A program made the position numbers and the translations under genes. 36,892 bases of DNA from Rikenellaceae bacterium (GTDB lineage Bacteria; Bacteroidota; Bacteroidia; Bacteroidales; Rikenellaceae). Positions 1 to 7,907 of the stretch are shown here, in pieces (the stretch's first letter is position 1; every line of letters starts with the position of its first letter). Location: NCBI GenBank assembly GCA_031256675.1, contig JAIRQC010000082.1:1-36892 (forward strand). Direction: 5' to 3'. Below the pieces are notes generated by a model that saw nothing but the letters and a program-made list of their open reading frames with translations, was not told the origin of the DNA and did no database searches.

Positions 1-203
1 GATAACTGTTTGGCGTTCTGGAAGTGAAAGAAATCGCCTGTGCAACGATCATTGTTGTCGCTAACCTTACCCTTGATGTAGGTCAGGGCTGTCGTCCGAG
101 CGTCGAACTCTCCAAATGCTGCTCGCGGACTATGCCCAGCAAGGAGAAGGGAGGATGAAACTAATGCTCCATACTTTGCCTTTCGAAAGAGGTAAAAACG
201 ATA
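1..203 (-). other. Open reading segment running off the left edge (gene fragment?)
   Basis: On the minus strand, one frame stays open from a TAG at 204-206 to the window edge, about 67 codons, while the other two minus frames and all plus frames are closed. The translation includes GEFDARTTALTYIKGK and ends near FHFQNAKQL. There is no ATG, GTG or TTG start in the open stretch, so if it is coding it is a 5'-truncated fragment. I do not recognise the family. The length is only modestly longer than chance. Confidence 0.25.
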
Positions 204-216
204 CTAATATTATAAC

Positions 217-458
217 ATTACCCTCGTTCCTGCTCCGGTTCGGCTGCACTTACGCTCCGCTCCGTGTGACATAAATATATTGTGCAACATTAGACATATC
301 AACGCCGCTGTTCATAAAAGCCGGATTAAGTATCATAAAACGCTAAAGCTAAGTCGCCTTTTTCAACCAATCGCTTTCTCTTGCTTTCCAATGGATATTC
401 CAACGTTCCTGCACCGGTTCCGACTTCGTTTGCGCTCTGCTCCGGCGACATAAATAAT
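217..458. repeat. Diverged direct repeats downstream of the DUF3108 gene
   Basis: Two similar ~62-bp stretches lie at 217-278 and 397-458. Both contain a GTTCCTGC-CCGGTTC block followed by a GCTC-GCTCCG block and end in GACATAAATA. A second pair, 371-403 and 458-490, duplicates the 3' end of the neighbouring gene at an offset of 87 bp. Apart from the left-edge fragment I see no other gene in 1-457. The region looks like a degraded intergenic repeat array. Confidence 0.5.
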
Positions 459-1351
459 CACTTTATCTTGCTTTCCAGGGGATATTTCAGCCCCGAAAAA
501 CCTGTCAGGCGGGCCGAGATGCTGCCCACGCGCACCGGCGACTCGATGCGCAGCGGGATGCGGTTGGCGTCGTCGGAGATCCACATTGTGAACTCGCTGC
601 CCTCTTTGAGACGGTCGTCGCCCTCGATCGTTACCAGCTGACAGGCGAAACGCAACGCCTTGAACGTCCCTACCTTCTTGATGGTCACCTGTTCGTGCCC
701 GATGAAACGGAAATAGATACGGCGGATGGCGTCTTCGAGCACCAAGTCGAGCGGCTGACGGACGCCGGGACGAAAATCGGCCTCGTCAGTGTTGCGCATG
801 TTGTAGAACAGCGACAGGGCGTCGTAGCTGCGGGCCGAGAGCGGCATGGTCTTGTGGCTGTCATTGGGGTTTTTAAGGTTGCGCCACGTGGAGTTGACCA
901 CCATCTGCTTCCAGTCGAAGGCCATGTTGCTCTCGAAACGGTAGCTTCCCTCGTTGAGGCTGGTTTTGGCCACGACGGGCCGCAGCGTGGCGGCGTCGAT
1001 GGTGGTGCGATAGTGGTCGTCGAGTTCGAATATCCATTTGACCGCCGAGTATGTTTTGCCGTTGGCGTATATCTCGAAGTGCTGCGCGCCCCGGCGGGTG
1101 ATGTTCAGCCCCACCGTTGCCACGTCGGTGTCAGGGAAGAGTTTTGCGCTCCAGCTGACGCGGAGTGTCAGCTTTTCGTTGTCGCCGAAAGCCCACTCCT
1201 TTTGCGCCGCCTGCTTCCCGCCGGACTTTTTGGAGGCTGCGGCAGCCTCTTTTGCCGCCTGCGCGCTGCTGTCGGCGCCCTGCCCTGCGCCCTGCCCGAA
1301 ATCGCTACTGCCGGCAAGCAGCGCCGCTGCAAGTAAAATGATCTTTTTCAT
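458..1351 (-). CDS. DUF3108 domain-containing exported protein
   Basis: This 297-residue protein starts with a signal peptide (MKK, then a hydrophobic run to about residue 20) and a low-complexity Ala/Gln/Ser/Lys segment to about residue 50. The rest matches the DUF3108 pattern: an N-terminal KLTLRVSWSAKLF-type strand, a central YDALSLFYNMRN segment, and a C-terminal MWISDDANRIPLRIESPV segment, as in periplasmic or outer-membrane-associated beta proteins of Bacteroidetes. Its biochemical role is unknown. It lies 105 bp downstream of recG on the same strand with no clear -7 element in the gap, so it may be co-transcribed. Oddity: after its TGA stop the same frame stays open for another 43 codons to a TAA, through a near copy of its own last codons (LKYPLESKIK, then LEYPLESKRK). 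The start is the only ATG followed by a signal peptide. Confidence 0.85.
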   Translation of the reverse strand: MKKIILLAAALLAGSSDFGQGAGQGADSSAQAAKEAAAASKKSGGKQAAQKEWAFGDNEKLTLRVSWSAKLFPDTDVATVGLNITRRGAQHFEIYANGKTYSAVKWIFELDDHYRTTIDAATLRPVVAKTSLNEGSYRFESNMAFDWKQMVVNSTWRNLKNPNDSHKTMPLSARSYDALSLFYNMRNTDEADFRPGVRQPLDLVLEDAIRRIYFRFIGHEQVTIKKVGTFKALRFACQLVTIEGDDRLKEGSEFTMWISDDANRIPLRIESPVRVGSISARLTGFSGLKYPLESKIK

Positions 1352-1456
1352 AACGTATGCAAATCAATGGTTGAAAATCGACGATACCACGCTAATTCAT
1401 CTCTCTCGGCCATGCATAGGCCGGCGGTCGCGCAACATAAATATTTTACCAGAAAT

Positions 1457-3568
1457 CTAACTTATCTGGCTGAAATCTATCTCTTCCGTGCGGTTCGAAT
1501 AGCGTTCGCGCAACTGTCGCAGCAGCAGGTTTTCGGGGCTGGCCAGCAACGGGTCGGCCTCCAAAATGCCCATTGCGGCGGCGCGGGCGGCCTCGACTAT
1601 GCGACCGTCCTGGCCCAGGTCGGCGATTTTGAGGTCGATGGCCATGCCGCTCTGCTGCGTGCCGGTTATGTCGCCCGCCCCGCGCAGTTTGAGGTCGAGT
1701 TCGGCCAGCCGGAAACCGTCGTTGGTTTCGACCATCGCCTCCAGCCGCGAACGGGCCTCGCGCGAGAGTTTGTCGCCGCTCATCAGTATGCAGTATGACT
1801 GCTCGGCCCCGCGCCCCACGCGCCCCCGAAGCTGGTGGAGCTGCGACAGTCCGAACCGCTCGGCGCTCTCGATGACCATCACCGAGGCATTGGGCACGTC
1901 GACCCCCACCTCTATGACGGAAGTAGCTACCAAAATGTGTGCCACGCCCTCCTTGAACATGCGCATCACCTCTGTTTTGTCGTCGCCTGACATCTTGCCG
2001 TGCAGCGCAACCACGTGATATTCAGGCAGCGGGAACTCCTGCGAAATATATTCGAACCCGTCGTAAAGGTTCTGGTAGTCCATCTTTTCCGACTCCCTGA
2101 TCAGCGGGTAGACCACATAGGCCTGCCGTCCGAGTTTGATCTCGCGCCGCATGGCCCCGAACACCCTCAGCCGTTCGGCTTCGCGGAAGTGAATGGTCTT
2201 TATCGGTTTGCGGCCCGGCGGCAGTTCGTCGATGGCCGATGCGTCGAGGTCGCCGTAGAGGGTCATGGCCAGCGTGCGCGGTATGGGGGTGGCGGTCATG
2301 ACGAGGATATGTGGGCGCGAGCGGTTCTTTGTCCAGAGCCGCGCGCGCTGCTCGACCCCGAAGCGGTGCTGCTCGTCTATGGTCACGAAGCCCAGGTTGG
2401 CAAAGGCCACCCGCTGCTCGAGCAGGGCGTGGGTGCCGATAAGCAGGTCTATCTCGCCCTGTTCGAGCTGGGCGAGTATCCGGTCGCGCTCGCGTTTGCG
2501 TGTGGCGCCGGTCAACACCGCCACGCGGAAACCCAACCCCTCGGTCATGCCGCTCACCGAGGCGTAATGCTGCCGTGCAAGTATCTCCGTCGGGGCCATC
2601 AGGCAGCTCTGGAAGCCGTTGTCGGCCGCCAGCAGCGACGCCATGAGCGCCACGAGGGTCTTGCCGCTGCCCACGTCGCCCTGCAACAGGCGGTTCATCT
2701 GGCAGCCCGAGACCATGTCGCGCCGGATCTCCTTCACCACACGTTTCTGCGCCCCGGTCAGCTCGAAAGGCAGCCGTTCGTTGAAAAATCCGTTGAACAG
2801 CTCCCCCACGCGCCCCATCACGAAGCCGTCGCCCCGCGCCATGCGTCCGCTGCGATGCGAGAGCACGTCGAGCTGAACGCCCAGCAACTCCTCGAATTTC
2901 AGCCGGTAGCGCGCCGCTTTGAGCATCTGTTCGCTTTGTGGGAAATGTATGTTGTAAAGCGCCTCGCGCAACGGCATCAGCCGGTTGGCCTTCACGAACC
3001 ATTCGGGCAGGCCCTCCTCGACAAACTTGCCGAAGTCGCGCCACAGGTTGCACACCAGCGCATAGATCCCTTTGGCGCCCAGCTGCACCGCGCCCAGCTT
3101 CTCGGTCGAGCCGTAAACTCCCTGCATCCCGCCGCCCGGCTTCTCCTGCGCCGCGAGCGTCGACTCGATCTCCGGGTGGACAATATCCAGTTCGCCGTTA
3201 AAAATGGTCGGTTTGCCGAAAACGATATATTCGCGCCCCCGTTCCAGCCGCTTCATCATCCAGTCGACCCCCTGAAACCAGACCAGTTGCGCATGTCCGC
3301 TCCCGTCCGACACCTCGGCCACAAGCCGCTTCTTGTGTCCCGCCCCCAGAATGGACAGCCCGTCGATCCGCGCACGGAACTGCACCCAGGCCACCCCGTC
3401 GTCGCGAATATCCCCGATGCGGTAGATCTTCGAGCGGTCGATGTAGCGGCGCGGGAAGTGATAGAGCAGGTCGCGGAGCGTATGCACGCCGAGTTCCTTG
3501 CCCAGCAGCGTCGCCCGCCGCTCGTCAACCCCTGCCAAAAACTTTATATCGTTGTCCAGCGGAGACAT
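1457..3568 (-). CDS. recG: ATP-dependent DNA helicase RecG
   Basis: RecG is a superfamily 2 helicase that remodels stalled replication forks and Holliday junctions. The 703-residue product has the N-terminal wedge (OB-fold) domain, then the helicase core. Walker A is LLQGDVGSGKT, the Walker B equivalent is TIDEQHRFGVEQR, and MTATPIPRTL and the arginine-finger motif QLRGRVGRG follow. Length fits the family (~690-700). An open frame extends 123 codons further upstream, but that part is antisense to ispG. The ATG giving MSPLDNDIKFLAGV is chosen because the wedge domain starts there and a -7-like element lies just upstream. It is divergent from ispG with 43 bp between the start codons. Confidence 0.96.
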   Translation of the reverse strand: MSPLDNDIKFLAGVDERRATLLGKELGVHTLRDLLYHFPRRYIDRSKIYRIGDIRDDGVAWVQFRARIDGLSILGAGHKKRLVAEVSDGSGHAQLVWFQGVDWMMKRLERGREYIVFGKPTIFNGELDIVHPEIESTLAAQEKPGGGMQGVYGSTEKLGAVQLGAKGIYALVCNLWRDFGKFVEEGLPEWFVKANRLMPLREALYNIHFPQSEQMLKAARYRLKFEELLGVQLDVLSHRSGRMARGDGFVMGRVGELFNGFFNERLPFELTGAQKRVVKEIRRDMVSGCQMNRLLQGDVGSGKTLVALMASLLAADNGFQSCLMAPTEILARQHYASVSGMTEGLGFRVAVLTGATRKRERDRILAQLEQGEIDLLIGTHALLEQRVAFANLGFVTIDEQHRFGVEQRARLWTKNRSRPHILVMTATPIPRTLAMTLYGDLDASAIDELPPGRKPIKTIHFREAERLRVFGAMRREIKLGRQAYVVYPLIRESEKMDYQNLYDGFEYISQEFPLPEYHVVALHGKMSGDDKTEVMRMFKEGVAHILVATSVIEVGVDVPNASVMVIESAERFGLSQLHQLRGRVGRGAEQSYCILMSGDKLSREARSRLEAMVETNDGFRLAELDLKLRGAGDITGTQQSGMAIDLKIADLGQDGRIVEAARAAAMGILEADPLLASPENLLLRQLRERYSNRTEEIDFSQIS

Positions 3569-3583
3569 TCGACGAAAAATCCC

Positions 3584-3602
3584 TATTTTTGTTGCAAATA
3601 TA
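3584..3602. promoter_or_regulatory. Overlapping divergent -7 elements for recG and ispG
   Basis: The 43-bp gap between the recG and ispG starts carries TATTTTTG (3584-3591, plus strand, toward ispG). On the minus strand it carries TATATTTG (CAAATATA at 3595-3602, toward recG). Both fit the Bacteroidetes TAnnTTTG -7 consensus. No matching -33 TTTG is evident for either, so this rests on the -7 match and position. Confidence 0.45.
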
Positions 3603-3611
3603 GTATTTTTT

Positions 3612-5066
3612 ATGCGAAGGGAGAGTTGCGAGGTGCGTTTAGGGCCGGCGGCGATCGGTGGAGGGCTGCCGGTGGCGGTGCAGACGATGACCAGCGTCGA
3701 CACCAACGATACGGCCGCCTGTGTGGAGCAGATCGTGCGGGTGAGACAGGCCGGCGGACGGATCGTCCGCCTGACGACGCAGGGGGTGCGTGAGGCCGAA
3801 AATCTGGGAAACATCCGTCGGGAGCTGCTTGGGCGCGGCGTGAGTGATGTGGCGCTGGTGGCCGATGTGCACTTCTCGCCGGAGGTGGCGCTGGCGGCGG
3901 CCGAACATGCCGACAAGGTGCGCATCAACCCGGGCAACTATCGCGACGCGGAGGGGAGCCGGTTGCGCGGGTTGATAAAAAAATGCATGGAGCGCGATGT
4001 GGCCCTGCGCATCGGGGTGAACCACGGCTCGCTGGCGCCGCAGATCGTCGAACGGTATGGCGACACGCCGCAGGGGATGACGGCTTCGGCGATGGAGTTT
4101 CTGCGAGTGTGCCGCTCGGAGGGGTTCGACAGGGTTGTGGTCTCGATGAAGTCGAGCAACGTGCGGGTGATGACGGCCGCTTACCGGCTGCTGGTCGCGG
4201 CGATGGACGCCGAGGGGATGCGCTATCCGCTGCATCTGGGGGTTACGGAGGCGGGCAATGCGATGGAGGGGCGGGTGAAGTCGTCCGTCGGCATTGCCGC
4301 GCTGCTGGCCGAGGGGCTGGGCGATACCGTGCGGGTCTCGCTCACCGAGGAGCCCGAATGCGAAATACCCGTGGCGCAGCGGCTTGTCGACTATTTTGCG
4401 GGAGCTGCCTCCAGTCATTGCGGGTCGGCAGGCGAAGCAGTCCACAGTGCCGCTGTTAACCCCCGCGCCGACGGGCAAAAGCATCCGCCCCGCCTGTACA
4501 GCGAGCTGTCCCCCGGGGAGTTGGCCGACTGCCGCATAATAAGTTACGACGGCCGGGGCCCCGCGGCCCCATACTGGCGCAGGGCGGTTGCCGCCCTCGA
4601 CGGCGACCGCCCCGTGATCCTGCACCGCCGCTATGACGAGCAGGGCGAGGCGTTGTGGGTCAAGGCTGCAGCCGATTTCGGGCCGCTGTTCCTCGACGGC
4701 CTCGCCGACGGGATATGGATCGACGCCGCCCGTAACGAAGACGCCCTTGCGCTTGCCATATTGCAGGCGGCGCGGGTGCGCATATCGGCCCCTGAATATA
4801 TCGCCTGCCCTGGCTGCGGACGCACGCTGTTCGACCTGCAAGGCACGCTCGAAAGCATAAAACAGCGCACCGGCCACCTCAAAGGGTTGAAAATAGCGGT
4901 CATGGGCTGCATCGTCAACGGCCCGGGCGAGATGGCCGACGCCGACTACGGCTATGTCGGCGCGGCCCCCGGCCACGTAACATTGTACAGGGGCCGCGAG
5001 GTCGTTCGCCGCAACATCCCGCAGGAGGAGGCCATCGACGCGCTGCTCGAACTGACAGGGAGATGA
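3612..5066 (+). CDS. ispG: 4-hydroxy-3-methylbut-2-en-1-yl diphosphate synthase IspG/GcpE
   Basis: IspG performs the penultimate step of the MEP isoprenoid pathway, reducing methylerythritol cyclodiphosphate to HMBPP with a [4Fe-4S] cluster. The N-terminal TIM barrel is clear (VQTMTSVDTNDTAACVEQI, then KVRINPGNY). The C-terminal cluster domain has Cys399 and Cys402 (ACPGCGRTLFD) plus Cys433 and Glu440 (MGCIVNGPGE), the expected ligands. At 484 residues it is longer than the E. coli form (~370) and has an inserted segment (about residues 275-395), as in the three-domain IspG of Bacteroidetes and plants, though this insert is short. Upstream in-frame ATGs overlap recG antisense; ATG 3612 gives the normal N-terminus. 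The stop overlaps the next gene by 4 bp (ATGA), implying translational coupling. Confidence 0.95.
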   Translation: MRRESCEVRLGPAAIGGGLPVAVQTMTSVDTNDTAACVEQIVRVRQAGGRIVRLTTQGVREAENLGNIRRELLGRGVSDVALVADVHFSPEVALAAAEHADKVRINPGNYRDAEGSRLRGLIKKCMERDVALRIGVNHGSLAPQIVERYGDTPQGMTASAMEFLRVCRSEGFDRVVVSMKSSNVRVMTAAYRLLVAAMDAEGMRYPLHLGVTEAGNAMEGRVKSSVGIAALLAEGLGDTVRVSLTEEPECEIPVAQRLVDYFAGAASSHCGSAGEAVHSAAVNPRADGQKHPPRLYSELSPGELADCRIISYDGRGPAAPYWRRAVAALDGDRPVILHRRYDEQGEALWVKAAADFGPLFLDGLADGIWIDAARNEDALALAILQAARVRISAPEYIACPGCGRTLFDLQGTLESIKQRTGHLKGLKIAVMGCIVNGPGEMADADYGYVGAAPGHVTLYRGREVVRRNIPQEEAIDALLELTGR

Positions 5067-5683
5067 CCATCCTGCCGCTCACATATCTGGGTAACATACA
5101 GTGGTTCACAAAGCTGCTGTTCGAGGAGTGTGTGATCGACCTCGGCGAGCACTACGTCAGGCAGAGCTACCGCAACCGCTGCGAGATACTCGCCTCCGGC
5201 GGGGTCGTCCCGCTGTCGGCGCAGGTCGTGAAGCCCGACAACTGGAACAGGCAGACAATGGCCGAGGTGCGGCTCGACTACTCCAAGCGGTGGCAGCACC
5301 GGCACTGGAACTCGATCGTGGCCGCCTACCGCAGTTCGCCCTGGTTCGACCACTACGCCCCGCTGCTGGAACCTTTCTACCGGAGGCGGTTCGAATTGTT
5401 GTCGGAGTTCAACATGGAGCTGCTTCACCTGATGCTCAAACTGCTGAACGCCTCGCCCGGGCTCCGTTTCTCGCGGGAATACATTCCGCCCGCCGAAGGG
5501 GATCTCCGTGCCGTCCTCTCCCCGAAAGCGCGGAGAGCAAAACCCGACCCCCGTTTCGCTCCGGCGGAGTACTGGCAGGTTTTTTCCGACCGCCACCCCT
5601 TTGCCCCGAACCTGTCGATAATCGACCTGCTCTTCTGCGAGGGGCCGCGCGCGATGGAAATCCTTAGGGCAGGTTATTTATAA
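5063..5683 (+). CDS. WbqC family protein
   Basis: This 206-residue protein resembles the WbqC-like family (PF08889): an N-terminal LTYLGNIQWFTKLL-type strand-helix, conserved basic and aromatic patches (NRCEILASGG, LSAQVVKPDNW), and a C-terminal LSIIDLLFCEGPRA segment close to the family's LSIIDLLFNLG motif. WbqC proteins are often found near polysaccharide genes, but their reaction is not established and nothing here pins down a substrate. It overlaps ispG by 4 bp and ends 35 bp before iorA, so it probably shares the ispG transcript. No signal peptide or membrane segment is evident. Confidence 0.8.
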   Translation: MTILPLTYLGNIQWFTKLLFEECVIDLGEHYVRQSYRNRCEILASGGVVPLSAQVVKPDNWNRQTMAEVRLDYSKRWQHRHWNSIVAAYRSSPWFDHYAPLLEPFYRRRFELLSEFNMELLHLMLKLLNASPGLRFSREYIPPAEGDLRAVLSPKARRAKPDPRFAPAEYWQVFSDRHPFAPNLSIIDLLFCEGPRAMEILRAGYL

Positions 5684-5693
5684 GAATTTTTAT

Positions 5694-5701
5694 TATTTTT
5701 G
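5694..5701 (+). promoter_or_regulatory. Bacteroidetes -7 element before iorA
   Basis: TATTTTTG fits TAnnTTTG and lies 17 bp before the iorA ATG, right after the wbqC stop. No -33 TTTG is seen. The short leader favours ATG 5719 over the in-frame GTG at 5701, which overlaps this element. Confidence 0.45.
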
Positions 5702-5718
5702 TGGGATATTACAATAAG

Positions 5719-7335
5719 ATGAACGAAAAACTGCTGCTTCTTGGCGACGAGGCCATAGCTTTGGGGGCGATAAATGCCGGACTGACCGGGGTTTACGCCT
5801 ATCCGGGCACGCCGTCGACCGAGATTACCGAATACATTCAGCATCACCCACTGGCCCGCGAACGGGGGCTTCACAGCCGCTGGTGCGCCAACGAAAAGAC
5901 CGCCCTGGAGGCGGCCCTCGGCGTATCGTACATCGGCAAGCGGGCCTTGGTGTGCATGAAACACGTGGGAATGAACGTGGCAGCCGACGCTTTTGTCAAC
6001 GCCGCCATGACCGGCGTGAACGGCGGGCTGGTGGTAGTGGCTGCCGACGATCCGTCGATGCACTCCTCGCAGAACGAACAGGATAGCCGCTTCTACGGCA
6101 AGTTCGCCTTCGTGCCGATCCTCGAACCCTCGTCGCAGCAGGAGGCATACGATATGACCTCCGAGGCGTTCGACCTCTCGGAGCGGCTGGGCGTGCCCGT
6201 AATGATGCGCATCACCACCCGCATGGCCCACTCGCGGGCGATAGTGAGCGTGGGGGCTGCCAGCGAGCAAACCCCGATGCGTATGCCCTCCTCGCCGGCA
6301 GACTGGATACTGCTGCCGGTCAATGCCCGCCGACGCTATCTCTCCCTGCTGGAAACTTATGACCGTGCAGCCGAATATGCCTCCTCGCGCAACCTCTGCG
6401 TCGACGGCCCCGACCGCTCGACGGGAATAATAGCCTGCGGCATAGGCTATAACTATGTCATGGAGCATTTTACCGATGATGCTTGCAGAGACGCCCCGCA
6501 GCCCCGCTTTTCGGGCGCCATGCCCCATCCGCTGCTCAGGATCACCCACTACCCGCTGCCCGTCGAGGCCATTCGCCGAATGGCCGCCGAATGTGGCCGC
6601 CTGCTGGTGGTCGAGGACGGTCAGCCCTTTGTCGAGGAGCAGGTGCGCGGGGTGCTGCCCTCTGCCGCCGTCGTCGCCGGCCGTCTGAGCGGCGAGTTGC
6701 CCCGCGTCGGCGAGCTCACTCCGGACAACGTTCGCGCTGCTCTCGGTCTGGGGCCATTGCAGGGAGCGGGGCCGTGCCCGCTGGTCGTTCCCCGTCCCCC
6801 TGCGCTATGTGCGGGCTGCGGCCACCGCGACCTGTACAACGTGCTGAACGAAGAGCTGCGCAACTATCCCGAAGCCAAAGTGTTCAGCGACATAGGCTGT
6901 TACACCCTCGGCGCGCTGCCCCCCTTTCGCGCCATTGACAGCTGCGTCGACATGGGGGCCTCCATAACCATGGCCAAAGGCGCAGCCGACGGCGGACTCC
7001 ACCCCTCGATAGCCGTCATCGGCGACTCCACATTCACCCACTCCGGCATGACGGGGCTGCTCGACGCGGTAAACTCCAACTCGCCGATCACCGTGGTCAT
7101 ATCCGACAATCTCACCACGGCCATGACCGGCGGCCAGGATTCCGCAGGAACGGGCCGCCTCGAAGCCATATGCCAGGGGCTCGGCGTAGACCCTGCTCAC
7201 ATTTGCGTCGTCGTACCCCTGCCTGCCAACATGGGGCAGATCAGGGAGATACTCCGCCGTGAACTCGACCACCAGGGCGTGTCGGTCATAATCCCGCGCC
7301 GCGAATGTATTCAAACCCTGAAACGTAAACTATGA
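5719..7335 (+). CDS. iorA: Indolepyruvate:ferredoxin oxidoreductase, alpha subunit
   Basis: IorA with IorB oxidatively decarboxylates arylpyruvates (indolepyruvate, phenylpyruvate) to aryl-acetyl-CoA with reduction of ferredoxin; the reaction can run in reverse. The 538-residue chain has the pyrimidine-binding half first (YPGTPSTEITEYI, about residues 29-41). The TPP pyrophosphate half carries LCAGCGHRDLYN (about 363-374) and the GDSTFTHSG...SDN metal/TPP motif (about 435-465). The canonical IorA carries about 60 further residues with two CxxCxxC ferredoxin clusters; here the protein ends at RRECIQTLKRKL with none. I believe related Bacteroidetes proteins are similarly short, but cannot check. 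The start is ATG 5719; an in-frame GTG at 5701 lies on the -7 element. iorB follows with a 4-bp overlap. Confidence 0.92.
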   Translation: MNEKLLLLGDEAIALGAINAGLTGVYAYPGTPSTEITEYIQHHPLARERGLHSRWCANEKTALEAALGVSYIGKRALVCMKHVGMNVAADAFVNAAMTGVNGGLVVVAADDPSMHSSQNEQDSRFYGKFAFVPILEPSSQQEAYDMTSEAFDLSERLGVPVMMRITTRMAHSRAIVSVGAASEQTPMRMPSSPADWILLPVNARRRYLSLLETYDRAAEYASSRNLCVDGPDRSTGIIACGIGYNYVMEHFTDDACRDAPQPRFSGAMPHPLLRITHYPLPVEAIRRMAAECGRLLVVEDGQPFVEEQVRGVLPSAAVVAGRLSGELPRVGELTPDNVRAALGLGPLQGAGPCPLVVPRPPALCAGCGHRDLYNVLNEELRNYPEAKVFSDIGCYTLGALPPFRAIDSCVDMGASITMAKGAADGGLHPSIAVIGDSTFTHSGMTGLLDAVNSNSPITVVISDNLTTAMTGGQDSAGTGRLEAICQGLGVDPAHICVVVPLPANMGQIREILRRELDHQGVSVIIPRRECIQTLKRKL

Positions 7336-7907
7336 AACTGGATATAATTCTTGCGGGGGTCGGAGGTCAGGGCATCCTGACCATTGCGACGGTTATCGGC
7401 GAGGCTGCGCTGGCCGAAGGGCTCGACATCAAGCAGGCGGAGGTTCACGGAATGAGCCAGCGGGGCGGGGATGTGCACTCCGGGCTGCGCATCAGCGACG
7501 GGACGATATGGTCGGACCTGATAGGCAGGGGCATGGCGGACGCGGTCATCTCGCTCGACCCGATGGAGGCTTTGCGCTACTTGCCATGGCTGAAGCCCGA
7601 CGGGTGGATAGCGGCCAACTCGGCCCCGTTCAAAAACATACCGAACTATCCCGACGAGCAGGCGTTGCTCGACGAGTTGCGGCGGCGACACGGAACGGTG
7701 ATGGTGGACGCTGACGCTGTGGCGCGCGAGGCCGGAGCGTCGCGCTCGTCGAACATCGCGCTGCTCGGTGCGGCCTCGGTGCGGCTCGGCCTGCCATACG
7801 GACAGTTGGAGGAGGGCGTTCGCCGCGTCTTCGCGCACAAGGGAGCCGCGGTGGTGGAGGCAAATCTTAGGGCAATGAATGCAGGAAAAAATGGCGCGCA
7901 TATTTAA
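7332..7907 (+). CDS. iorB: Indolepyruvate:ferredoxin oxidoreductase, beta subunit
   Basis: This is the partner of IorA, a 191-residue 2-oxoacid:acceptor oxidoreductase gamma-type domain. The N-terminus has the signature ILAGVGGQGILTIATVIGEA (residues 5-24), followed by QAEVHGMSQRGGDVHSGLRI, the conserved segment that contacts the TPP/CoA site in this family. It includes no Fe-S motif. Translation is coupled to iorA through an ATGA overlap, and its 3' end overlaps or abuts the aminotransferase start. Length is normal for bacterial IorB (~190-200). Confidence 0.93.
   Translation: MKLDIILAGVGGQGILTIATVIGEAALAEGLDIKQAEVHGMSQRGGDVHSGLRISDGTIWSDLIGRGMADAVISLDPMEALRYLPWLKPDGWIAANSAPFKNIPNYPDEQALLDELRRRHGTVMVDADAVAREAGASRSSNIALLGAASVRLGLPYGQLEEGVRRVFAHKGAAVVEANLRAMNAGKNGAHI

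Noticed and set aside
2000-3793. Long plus-strand ORF antisense to recG
   Set aside because: Shadow of the recG codon bias; no domains.
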